Source: Gammaproteobacteria bacterium UBA2168 (GTDB lineage: Bacteria; Pseudomonadota; Gammaproteobacteria; Pseudomonadales; Azotimanducaceae). From it: 10,938 nt of DNA. A model generated the notes under the pieces. The model made no database searches, had not been told where the DNA came from, and worked only from the letters and a program-made list of their open reading frames with translations. The stretch covers positions 478 through 11,415 of the forward strand of contig DCWG01000016.1 in NCBI GenBank assembly GCA_002327525.1, in the 5' to 3' direction. Positions 1 through 6,311 of this stretch are shown here, one piece after another (the first letter of the stretch is position 1; every line of letters starts with the position of its first letter). A program made the translations under genes and the position numbers.

Positions 1-399
1 AATTTCGGCCAGACCAACTATGGGGCGGCCAAGGCCGGCATTGCCGGATTCATGCGCTGTCTGTGGTTGGAAGGCCTCAAATACGGCATCACCGTAAACG
101 TGCTGGCGCCCACGGCCACATCTCGCATGACCACCGACATTCTTCCGGAGGACGTGCAGGATCAGTTCCCGCCCGAGACCATCTCACCCACCATCGTGTG
201 GTTGTGCACCGATGAGGCAAAAGACGTGAGCGGTCGCCAGTGGCTGGTGGCCGGAAACAACGTCTCCCTGCTTTCCTGGCAGGTCACACCCATCGCGAGC
301 CGCGATCTCGCAGAAGGTCCGTGGGATGTAGCGGAGGTAGGTGAACGGATCCTCGCCAGCAAGGACAACTGGCCAGCCATCAACCCACTGCGCGGCTGA
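1..399 (+). CDS. Short-chain dehydrogenase/reductase, C-terminal part (5' end off window); MFE-2-like 3-hydroxyacyl-CoA dehydrogenase
   Basis: The frame is open from base 1 to a TGA at 397-399, so only the last 132 residues are visible. They begin NFGQTNYGAAKAG, which holds the SDR catalytic Tyr and Lys (Y-x3-K, codons 19-21 and 31-33). Next comes the SDR strand ITVNVLAPTATSRMT (codons about 88-129). The continuation (SRMTTDILPED, then TIVWLCTDEA) is very like the hydroxyacyl-CoA dehydrogenase domain of peroxisomal multifunctional enzyme type 2 (HSD17B4) and bacterial relatives. These oxidise (3R)-hydroxyacyl-CoA with NAD+ in the cytoplasm. The Rossmann nucleotide-binding site and the catalytic Ser lie off the window. 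A CoA-transferase remnant follows directly downstream, fitting an acyl-CoA catabolic operon. The SDR call is firm; the exact substrate is inferred. Confidence 0.85.
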   Translation, partial: NFGQTNYGAAKAGIAGFMRCLWLEGLKYGITVNVLAPTATSRMTTDILPEDVQDQFPPETISPTIVWLCTDEAKDVSGRQWLVAGNNVSLLSWQVTPIASRDLAEGPWDVAEVGERILASKDNWPAINPLRG

Positions 400-400
400 C

Positions 401-1064
401 GCTCACAAGCCGGCGACGCAGAACGGGCCGCTCAGCGGTTACAAGGTGCTGGATCTCTCGGCTGTCGTGTCCGGACCGCTCACCGCCGCTCTGCTCGCCG
501 ATCAGGGGGCGGAGGTGATCAAGGTCGAGCACCGGCGCTGGAGACATCCAGCGCCACGTGGGCAGTAAGCACAACGGATTCTCCGGCTTCTTTCACGTGT
601 TGAATCGCGGCAAGCGATCCATCGCGTTGGATCTCGGTTGCCCGGAGGGATGCGACATCGTACGGCACCTCGCAGCAGAGGCGGACGTGGTGCTACAGAA
701 TTTCCGCCCAGGCGTCGCAGACAGGCTGGGAATTGGTTACGCCGATCTGAGCGTGGCCAACTCCGGGCTCGTGTATCTCTCGATATCAGGCTTTGGCCAG
801 AATGGTCCACGCGCCGCAGAGCGCGCATACGACCCAATTATCCAGGTGTACTCCAGCATCGCGGACATCCAGGGGCGCATCCACTTCGACCACGCCGAAA
901 CACCCGCACAGGTCAACATGCTGTTGCTCGACAAACTCACGGCCTGGACCGGCATGCAAGCCATCACGGCTGCACTTCTGGCGCGGGCCAAGAGCGGTGA
1001 GGGACAACACGTGGAACTGTCCATGCTGGATGTCACCATCACCTTCGCCTGGTCTGACACCGCC
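401..1064 (+). pseudogene. Class III (CaiB/BaiF) CoA-transferase, N-terminal half, frameshifted and truncated
   Basis: Frame 2 encodes LSGYKVLDLSAVVSGPLTAA and then LADQGAEVIKVE, the N-terminal strand-helix of the CaiB/BaiF family. It runs into a TAA at 566-568. Frame 3 picks up at about 531 with TGAGDIQRHVGSK and GFFHVLNRGKRSIALDL, all canonical for the family. Joining gag (527-529) to acc (531-533) restores the protein if two bases were lost, for example gag-ccc-acc. The catalytic Asp of the family lies in GQHVELSMLD (about 1006-1035). Homology stops just after FAWSD at about 1060, roughly halfway through a family of about 400 residues, and a lactonase fragment follows in frame. No ATG precedes the gene; the only early in-frame start is GTG 341, inside the SDR gene. 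The remnant is almost surely non-functional. When intact, such enzymes move CoA between carboxylic acids. Confidence 0.85.
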
Positions 1065-1375
1065 GCCGATCTGAAACTGCATCAAAACGGGCGCTTCCTC
1101 TACGCAACCAATCGCAGCGATCCGAGCATCGCCGCGTTCCAGGTCAATGGTGACAACGGTTCTCTGGTCGCCACGGGGTGGTACGACAGCGGTGGTTCCT
1201 TTCCGCGCAGCATTGCAATCGATCCCACCGGTCAGTTTCTGCTGGCGGCAAACGAGCACGCTGATACGATTGTCGGCTTTCGAGTCGACCAGGATAGCGG
1301 CACACTGCGCCGGTCGGCATACTGGCCGAACTGCCCGGCCCCGCTTGCATGTCGTTTGCCACCCCTTCCGGCTGA
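1065..1375 (+). pseudogene. Lactonase-family beta-propeller (6-phosphogluconolactonase-like), C-terminal fragment with frameshift
   Basis: Immediately after the CoA-transferase piece, frame 3 reads LKLHQNGRFLYATNRSDPSI, then PRSIAIDPTGQFLLAANEHA and IVGFRVDQDSGTLR. These are the repeated blades (HPxGRFLYaSNR, PRxxaidPxGxfLlvAN) of the YbhE/Pgl lactonase family. After TLR (about 1309) this frame degenerates. Frame 2 then continues PVGILAELPGPACMSFATPS and ends at TGA 1373-1375, a normal family C-terminus. One lost C near 1309-1312 explains the shift. About 100 of the usual 350 or so residues remain, so at most two blades. Frame 3 stays open to a TAA at 1428-1430, but those last residues are out-of-frame noise. 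It is a decayed 3' fragment, probably of a periplasmic or cytoplasmic lactonase. Confidence 0.8.
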
Positions 1376-1632
1376 ACGTGTGTCGATTTGTTTGCCGATA
1401 GCACCGGTGCGCACAAAGCAAAGCATATAACAATTAATCACTTCATCCCCCCAAGCGCGGGACTATGATGAACATCAGTAGTGACGGTCCCTCGCATCAT
1501 TCAGTCAATGAAACGACTCCGTTACGAGAGGCACTTGAAGAGTCAGGCACTGTCGGCCCGTTACTGCGCAAACGGCTTCGCGCTGCAACTCTGGTCAGAT
1601 AGCGGTGTGGGGTTGTTTGTTCTTGTGAATTA
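1376..1632. other. Gap between the lactonase remnant and the phosphoesterase gene; no supported gene
   Basis: This stretch holds the out-of-frame tail of the lactonase remnant and then a less coding-like sequence. A 42-codon ORF starts with ATG 1508 and ends with TAG 1634-1636, overlapping the convergent phosphoesterase stop. It has no Shine-Dalgarno sequence and no family I recognise. No clear terminator hairpin with a T-run is visible. Confidence 0.4.
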
Positions 1633-2226
1633 CTAGCGCCGTTTCCATGGCGGCACAGCGTCCCACTCAAACGGCTCTATTCCATCCACCGTCAACTGCC
1701 AGACACTGGCCTGGGCTTCCCCCTCGTCCAGGCGTAGAAAGCCGACGGTGCCGAGTTGGGTGTCGTAGTTGTGCGGATACATGGGTGAACCAGGGTTGAC
1801 GCACAGGATGCCGTCGATCGTCGCGATGCGCTCCACGTGTGTGTCACCAGAGACGATGACGTCCGGAGCCTGCTCCGGGAAGAAACGCTCGATCCAACGG
1901 GCAAGGGTGAAGTTGGGCGGGCGCTCCGGGACGGGCACGTAGTGTGTCAGACCGACCCACAGACCTTCCAGCTGCAATAGCCATGCATACTTCACGCGCG
2001 GATCTTCAGGCTGTACCGGCCTGCCACCGCCGCCGTCCTCACCATTACCCCGGGCACAGTAAACGGGCGCGATGCGCTCCAGTTCGTCGAGCACCCAGAA
2101 TTCGTGCACGTCTCCAGCGTGAAAGATCAGATCAGCGCCTTCGAATGCCGCATACACCTGATCCCAGAGTACGTTGCTGGCCTCCGGGAGATGGGTGTCC
2201 GATATCAGCCCGATGTTCAGCGCCAC
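1633..2226 (-). CDS. Metallophosphoesterase, YfcE/MJ0936 type
   Basis: This 197-residue calcineurin-like phosphoesterase probably hydrolyses phosphodiesters in the cytoplasm with two metal ions; its substrate is unknown. Metal-site motifs in order are ISDTH (Asp10, His12), HAGD (Asp39), RGN (Asn61), LTH (His95), GDTH (Asp128, His130) and the NPGS turn (144-147). The size and compact order are normal for YfcE/MJ0936 proteins, and the protein looks complete. Where most relatives have GHTH, this one has GDTH, so Asp128 replaces a His ligand. The start is GTG at 2226, the only candidate that keeps the first beta strand (ALNIGLIS); I see no strong Shine-Dalgarno sequence. It lies 91 bases downstream of the alpha/beta hydrolase on the same strand and may be co-transcribed. 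Confidence 0.9.
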   Translation of the reverse strand: MALNIGLISDTHLPEASNVLWDQVYAAFEGADLIFHAGDVHEFWVLDELERIAPVYCARGNGEDGGGGRPVQPEDPRVKYAWLLQLEGLWVGLTHYVPVPERPPNFTLARWIERFFPEQAPDVIVSGDTHVERIATIDGILCVNPGSPMYPHNYDTQLGTVGFLRLDEGEAQASVWQLTVDGIEPFEWDAVPPWKRR

Positions 2227-2317
2227 AGACGCACCACCCGTGTCTGTCTGTTGTGCTCAGGCGGGTGTAGGCCGGCGTTCGGGTTGATCATCATGGGAAA
2301 ACCGAGGGTCATCTGCT

Positions 2318-3016
2318 TCACTCTGGCGTGTTTGATGCGAGAAAACACAGTACGGCCTGTTTGGCATCCGACCGCCGCGGTTCCTCCTTCCACTGTTCGA
2401 TAAGTTCGGCCCTGGGCGCGAGCTCTGCCACCCGAACGGATGTCTCGGCCGGGTGATAGAGATCGTCACCCTTCAATACCAGTAACGGCGTCTCGCAGGA
2501 TGAGAGGAAATGTTCGTCGAGGTTGAACAGGAGTCGGTCGCCACCGTACATCGTCTCCCGGAATACCGGCCACGCCGCGTCGTCGGTATCGCCCCTGTGC
2601 CGCAGTTCTGCCGCCCAGCTATCGAACATCTCGTAGAAGGCCTCTCGATTACCGGACAGACCGATGGTCTGGAACAGCACCGCCGATGCCACCCGTTCAG
2701 GTGCCGCTTCTATGAGTCCCATGCAGTAGGGTCCGCCAATGCACATGCCCACCACATGCAATCGGTCCACTTTCAGGTGATCGAGCAAATCGAGCTGATC
2801 CCGAATATAGGTATGCCAGCCGTCGTCCGCCGATACAGGTGCCGTGGAACGTCCCGCATTGCGCTGATCCATGGCGATCACGCGATAGTGTGGGGACAGG
2901 TGCTCGATGGGATCCCACGGTGCAACGCTCCACACGGGAATCGCGGATTTCATCCCTCCCGGCGCGATCAACAGCAGTGGAAACCCGTCTCCGTACTCCT
3001 CGAAGTAGAGACTCAC
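2318..3016 (-). CDS. Alpha/beta hydrolase with cysteine nucleophile
   Basis: The 232-residue product starts with strands LYFEEYGDGFPLLLIAPGG (oxyanion HG-type loop). DQRNAGRS (50-57) is a normal post-strand-4 motif. The nucleophile elbow is GMCIGG (90-95), with Cys92 where most relatives have Ser. A likely acid is Asp185 in LKGDDLYHP. I find no obvious catalytic His near the C-terminus unless His188 serves. The protein ends at a typical final helix, so the C-terminus looks natural. The start is uncertain. GTG 3016 is the first standard start, yet the in-frame upstream sequence IPHFNKGR (codons 3040-3017) looks like native N-terminus, with ATA where an ATG would be expected. The reaction is unknown; esterase, thioesterase or dienelactone-type hydrolysis are possible. 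It lies between the MFS gene and the phosphoesterase, on the same strand. Confidence 0.85.
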   Translation of the reverse strand: MSLYFEEYGDGFPLLLIAPGGMKSAIPVWSVAPWDPIEHLSPHYRVIAMDQRNAGRSTAPVSADDGWHTYIRDQLDLLDHLKVDRLHVVGMCIGGPYCMGLIEAAPERVASAVLFQTIGLSGNREAFYEMFDSWAAELRHRGDTDDAAWPVFRETMYGGDRLLFNLDEHFLSSCETPLLVLKGDDLYHPAETSVRVAELAPRAELIEQWKEEPRRSDAKQAVLCFLASNTPE

Positions 3017-3037
3017 CCTGCCTTTGTTGAAATGCGG

Positions 3038-3040
3038 TAT
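3038..3040 (-). other. ATA codon at the apparent native start of the alpha/beta hydrolase
   Basis: Reading upstream of GTG 3016 in frame gives IPHFNKGR before VSLYFEEYG. My recollection of this hydrolase family is that proteins begin with Met-Pro-His-Phe-Asn. Here the codon before Pro is ATA, not ATG. The frame is closed by a TGA at 3071-3073, and no ATG, GTG or TTG lies between. Either translation now begins at GTG 3016 or ATA is used weakly. Confidence 0.45.
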
Positions 3041-3237
3041 CGCATCCCCCTTGTTTCGTAAAGCGTTTCGTCAGATGCAGCGATGCAACGCAGCTGCCGT
3101 AAAAGATGAGGCCCGAAGCAGCTGCCGCCAGCCGCCCACGCTCTGGCAATGAGCGTGATGAGTCCCCAGGCCTGATTCTTTCCACCAACCAGGTGAATGT
3201 AAGCGCAATCGGCACTCCCAGACAATCACCGTTCTCC

Positions 3238-4500
3238 TCACTGCTCAAGCGGTGGTGGATACCGATCGATGGCGCGCACGGATACGGATACCGCCAGCAG
3301 CAGCAGGATCACCACTACGAATATCCCGCCGGCCACCATCAATGCGACTGCCACATCATAGATCTCGGCGATGAGGCTGATGGGAATGACACCGATGGGC
3401 ATCAGGCCATGAGACATCATGTCGATGGCAAGCACACGGCCGCGCATATTGGGATCGATCTGCAATTGCAGGAGGCCCCGGTTCAGCGACATGTTCCAGG
3501 CGCTGATCCAGCCGATCAGCACAATCATCGCGCAGGCGAACCACAGAGTCTCAGTAAACCCGAATGCGACCGTGAACGCACCCCATCCCACGCAGGATGC
3601 AACGATCCACGCACCTTTGTTGCGTAAGCCCCCCATGGCCGCCAGCATGAGCGAGCCGACAATTGCACCCACACCCATGCAGGACATCAGGAATCCGAGG
3701 TCATCCGCCTGGCCGCCGAGAATATCTTCCGTGAACGCGGGTAGCAGCGTGTTTAGCGGCATGCCGAACAGGAAAGGCACGATCGACAGCAGAATCAGTC
3801 CGAAAACCGGTGGATTTTCCCACACATAGCGCATCGCCTCGCCCACGTCACCAAGCGCGCTCTGACCGTTGTCCGGCTTGATCTGACCTTGCTGCGACAC
3901 CAATCCCATCGTGATCGCGGAGAGAAAGTAGAGCACTGCGATCACGAAGTAGACGATACCCACGCCATAGGTGGACGACGTGTCGCCTTGTGCCAGCACG
4001 GCAATCAGGCCGCCGGCCACCGACGGGCCGATGATGCGCGACAAATTCCAGCAGGTGGTGTTGAGTGCCATGGCCGTGAAGATCAGCTTCTCCGGAATCA
4101 GTTCGGGCACGAACGCCTGTCGAGCCGGCATGGACATAGCGAGTACCGTACCGTTGAAGAATCCAAACCAGATGAAGTCCCAGAACTCTACGCGGTCGGT
4201 GAACACGATGACGCCCAGAATCAGAGTAGCGATACAGTTGAGTGTCTGGGCAATGATGATGATACGTTTCTTGCGAACGCGATCGGCTACCACACCGCCC
4301 CACAGCGAAAAGGCGACCTGAGGGACCATGAAGGACAGCGTGACCCACGCTAGATCCAGCGCGGATGACGTGAGCGTGTAGACCAGCCACCCACGTGCCA
4401 CGATCTGCATGTTCATGGCGAACGACGATCCCAGGCTGCCGATCCACAGCCAGCGGAAGTCCGGCACTTCGAGCGCCGTGAAAATATCGCGAGTTGCCAT
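3238..4500 (-). CDS. MFS transporter, EntS/MFS_3-like exporter
   Basis: The 420-residue integral membrane protein has about 12 hydrophobic helices along its length. MFS motif A is present as GGVVADRVRKKR (68-79), between TM2 and TM3. The start is taken at ATG 4500 (MATRDIFTALEVPDFRWLWI), because FxALxxxxFRxLW is the usual N-terminus of the EntS-like MFS_3 family. An upstream ATG at 4596 would add 32 Pro/Gly-rich residues without helices. No strong Shine-Dalgarno sequence precedes either start. The family includes siderophore and drug exporters; the substrate here is unknown. It is the first of three genes on this strand (MFS, hydrolase, phosphoesterase), but a 221-base gap separates it from the hydrolase. 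Its promoter would lie in the divergent region shared with the DUF4920 gene. Confidence 0.88.
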   Translation of the reverse strand: MATRDIFTALEVPDFRWLWIGSLGSSFAMNMQIVARGWLVYTLTSSALDLAWVTLSFMVPQVAFSLWGGVVADRVRKKRIIIIAQTLNCIATLILGVIVFTDRVEFWDFIWFGFFNGTVLAMSMPARQAFVPELIPEKLIFTAMALNTTCWNLSRIIGPSVAGGLIAVLAQGDTSSTYGVGIVYFVIAVLYFLSAITMGLVSQQGQIKPDNGQSALGDVGEAMRYVWENPPVFGLILLSIVPFLFGMPLNTLLPAFTEDILGGQADDLGFLMSCMGVGAIVGSLMLAAMGGLRNKGAWIVASCVGWGAFTVAFGFTETLWFACAMIVLIGWISAWNMSLNRGLLQLQIDPNMRGRVLAIDMMSHGLMPIGVIPISLIAEIYDVAVALMVAGGIFVVVILLLLAVSVSVRAIDRYPPPLEQ

Positions 4501-4653
4501 GAGAGGAACCGTCGATTGAGAGCTTGCCCGGGGGTTTTCGCCCGCGCCCGGTGGGAATCGAGGCCCGATGATTCCTGGCCCGACTGAAGCTCTCAACGGG
4601 GAAAAACAACCAGTTTAGCAGTTTCACTGCATCGCTGCGTCAGGAGCTTTGAA

Positions 4654-4703
4654 CGCTGAGCTTCAGCGCTCCTTAAGCCTGCCTCGAGCCACAATCAGCG
4701 CTC
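4654..4703. promoter_or_regulatory. Dyad plus phased 9-bp direct repeats in the divergent promoter region
   Basis: CGCTGA-GCT-TCAGCG (4654-4668) is a perfect 6-bp inverted repeat. Its right arm begins the 9-mer TCAGCGCTC (4663-4671), which recurs at 4695-4703. The spacing is 32 bases, about three helical turns. The site lies between the divergent MFS and DUF4920 genes, so a DNA-binding protein could act on both. Chance cannot be ruled out. Confidence 0.35.
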
Positions 4704-4769
4704 ACATCGGTTCTCATCTGCAATACGAAAACCGCATTCCACAGCGCCCAACGATCCGACCGATATGTG

Positions 4770-4775
4770 TACAAT
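4770..4775 (+). promoter_or_regulatory. Possible -10 hexamer for the DUF4920 gene
   Basis: TACAAT (4770-4775) matches the sigma-70 -10 consensus at five of six positions and lies 51 bases before the ATG. No convincing TTGACA-like -35 is found 16-18 bases upstream. AAAGGGA just before ATG 4827 is the likely ribosome binding site. Confidence 0.3.
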
Positions 4776-4826
4776 CCGGTGAGTCCCCGGTGCACGATTC
4801 TCGGCAAAGCCAGCAAAGGGAAAAAC

Positions 4827-5333
4827 ATGTCACATCTGAGATCCGCCCTTCTCATGCTCCTTGCACTGTGCGCATCCCCAAACTCCGTGAGCGCGGATAC
4901 GGCCAACGGAATCCGTTTATCCGAACCGGTGCGGCAGACGGCGGCATTCGAGGAGTTCGGTGCCATGCTGGTGGACGGAAGCGACCCCGTGCCTCTCGCT
5001 ACCCTGCTCATCGACAGCGAACGGCACCTCGACCGGGAGGTACGTATCACCGCAAATATCGCCAGCGTATGCCAGCGCAAGGGCTGTTTCTTCATTGCCC
5101 GCGACGGGGCGGCGGTGGCACGCGTGACGTTTGAGGACTACAGCTTCTTCATTCCCACCGACTCGGCCGGCCGTGACGTCACCCTGCAGGGCGTCTTGAA
5201 GCGGGAGGAAGTGAGTGTCGACCGCGCCCGGCACTATGCGCAGGATGCGGGCGAGGACGAATCCGCGATCACCGCTCCGGTCTTCGAGTACCACATCGTG
5301 GCGAACGCCGTTCGCCTGCAGCGACGCGGCTAA
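4827..5333 (+). CDS. Secreted DUF4920-type protein
   Basis: The product has 168 residues. An N-terminal signal peptide (hydrophobic SALLMLLALCA, probable cleavage after VSA at 23) sends it to the periplasm or lipid envelope. The mature part carries VCQRKGCFF (Cys82, Cys87), then VTFEDYSFFIPTDSAGRDV and QGVLKREEVSVDRARHYAQD, ending with an IVANAVRL strand. This order (Cys-x4-Cys, F-x-D-Y-x-F-F-x-P, RHYAxDAG) is the DUF4920 pattern. The two Cys and nearby His (His136) could bind a metal or form a disulfide; the function is unknown. The start at 4827 is chosen over GTG 4767 because it gives a proper signal peptide and has AAAGGGA at 4815-4821. The TAA overlaps the stop codon of a convergent pseudogene. 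Confidence 0.85.
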   Translation: MSHLRSALLMLLALCASPNSVSADTANGIRLSEPVRQTAAFEEFGAMLVDGSDPVPLATLLIDSERHLDREVRITANIASVCQRKGCFFIARDGAAVARVTFEDYSFFIPTDSAGRDVTLQGVLKREEVSVDRARHYAQDAGEDESAITAPVFEYHIVANAVRLQRRG

Positions 5334-5488
5334 CACAGGTAACGTCCCTCCAGGTGCACCTTGAAACCGGCGTTGAGACGAGCACCGGTGATGCGTTCGA
5401 ACAACGGCCGCCTGCTCTGTTTGCGGCCCTGCCCGTGTACGTTGGCGCGCAACCAGTCGAGAAGCGGGTGCGACTTGCCCCGCCGGAG
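5330..5488 (-). pseudogene. M32 carboxypeptidase (Taq type), C-terminal remnant
   Basis: On the minus strand, one frame reads PLLDWLRANVHGQGRK (from 5467), then LFERITGARLNAGFKVHLEG and RYLC, ending at TAG 5332-5330. This matches the C-terminus of M32 metallocarboxypeptidases (LLxWLRENVHxxGxxxxxxeLxxxaTGxxLxxxxFkaHLexRYL). Only about 52 codons are recognisable of a family of about 500 residues. The HEXXH zinc site would lie far upstream and is absent. The frame is stopped by a TGA at 5536-5534, and neither other frame continues the homology. The stop overlaps the TAA of the DUF4920 gene by two bases, tail to tail. The piece looks like the stub left after deletion of the rest of the peptidase gene. 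Confidence 0.7.
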
Positions 5489-5825
5489 GCCGCGCCGGTA
5501 TCCCTCCACCAGCCTCGAAGTACCATGTGCTCGTCAGCCACGGAGCCCAGTTCATCTTCACCGAGATCCTGAAAACGGCCGCCACGTCAGTGGAGAAGAA
5601 CAGGAAATAGAAGCGCGCTGTTTGGTATCGCGGTGAAGTACTTGGGGGCTGGGGTAGGAAACTGATGAGTTCCTACTCCAGTCGGGTACCCGCGTCACGG
5701 GCCTGCGATGTTGAGCGGAGTCCCTGCGAAGTCCAAATGACCCTTGTTGAGATGACGTCGCCCTAAGCGATTACTGCATGTATGATTTTGCAGGTGCGGC
5801 GTGTCAGGTAAATGGAATATTCAAG
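5489..5825. other. Non-coding gap of about 340 bases with dyad structures
   Basis: No frame here shows a recognisable protein. The segment carries a long hairpin at 5649-5681, the palindrome CGGGTACCCG at 5683-5692 and a short CCCG/CGGG pair (5689-5701). The right end must hold the promoter of the cytochrome gene. TATGAT at 5781-5786 is a -10-like hexamer, without a good -35. Confidence 0.5.
5649..5681. repeat. Strong hairpin: 14-bp stem, GATG loop, one bulged A
   Basis: The left arm is CTGGGGTAGGAAACT (5649-5663), the loop GATG (5664-5667) and the right arm AGTTCCTACTCCAG (5668-5681). All right-arm bases pair, with one G-T wobble (5653/5677) and one bulged A on the left. No T-run follows on either strand, so an ordinary intrinsic terminator is unlikely. 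It may be an RNA structure, a REP-like element or a recombination site. Confidence 0.6.
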
Positions 5826-6311
5826 ATGAGAACAAGAGCGCTGAGTTCTGTTTTGGTGGTGGCGTTCACGGCGTTGGCGTTGCCATCCTTCGCCCAGGAA
5901 GCTCCGTCGCCAGAAAAACGTGCTGAAAATGCAACAGCAACCCGCCAGGGATTGTTCAAGTTGTTGGGATTCAACATGGCGCCGATCGTCGGCATGGCGC
6001 GCGCTCGGCTGCCATTCGATGCCGCCACCGCTGAACGCAACGCCAGACGAATTGCGTCACTCGCGCCGATGATTCCTGATGTGCTCGCGGCCATGGATAC
6101 GCGAGAATTCGACGTAGAAACCGAGGCACTTCCGCTCATATGGGACAATCTGGATGATATTGACGACAAGGCGCAAAACCTCGTCAGCGAAGCCAACAAG
6201 TTCGCAGATGTCGCTGCTGATGGCGACCAACAGCTAACGTTGAGAGGGCTCAGAGCACTCGGGGGGGCTTGCGGGAACTGTCATGACGCATACCGGGTAG
6301 ACAACGACTAG
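5826..6311 (+). CDS. Class II cytochrome c (c'/c-556 type), periplasmic
   Basis: The 161-residue product has a Sec signal peptide (MRTRALSSVLVVAF..., probable cleavage after SFA at 23) and a C-terminal haem site ACGNCH (Cys149, Cys152, His153) close to the end. A four-helix bundle with haem at the C-terminus is the class II layout. Met51 in GFNM is a candidate sixth ligand, which would favour a low-spin c-556 electron carrier over a high-spin c'. The start at 5826 is chosen for the signal peptide; an in-frame ATG at 5778 would add 16 residues that spoil it. The ribosome binding site is weak. The gene converges on a dihaem cytochrome c gene, so the two may serve the same periplasmic electron route, though not one operon. 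Confidence 0.88.
   Translation: MRTRALSSVLVVAFTALALPSFAQEAPSPEKRAENATATRQGLFKLLGFNMAPIVGMARARLPFDAATAERNARRIASLAPMIPDVLAAMDTREFDVETEALPLIWDNLDDIDDKAQNLVSEANKFADVAADGDQQLTLRGLRALGGACGNCHDAYRVDND

Noticed and set aside
1508..1636. 42-codon ORF starting with ATG, MKRLRYERHLKS...
   Set aside because: It has no ribosome binding site, overlaps the convergent phosphoesterase stop and has no recognised family; a chance ORF is likely.
2697..3248. 183-codon open frame on the minus strand across the hydrolase 5' end
   Set aside because: It is a shadow frame of the alpha/beta hydrolase and its upstream gap, with Arg-rich, low-sense sequence.
4500..4596. Longer MFS protein starting at ATG 4596
   Set aside because: The added 32 residues are Gly/Pro-rich without a helix, and the usual family N-terminus begins at 4500.
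3848..4627. 259-codon minus-strand ORF over the MFS gene
   Set aside because: The other minus frame encodes a clear 12-helix MFS protein with motif A; this one is Arg/His-rich shadow.
4917..5585. 222-codon minus-strand ORF including NWAPWLTSTWYFEA
   Set aside because: Most of it is antisense to the DUF4920 gene, and the M32 match lies in a different frame.
5634..5760. Integron attC-like site in the structured gap
   Set aside because: The hairpin lacks the conserved GTTRRRY/RYYYAAC ends and the gap has no integrase or cassette array nearby.
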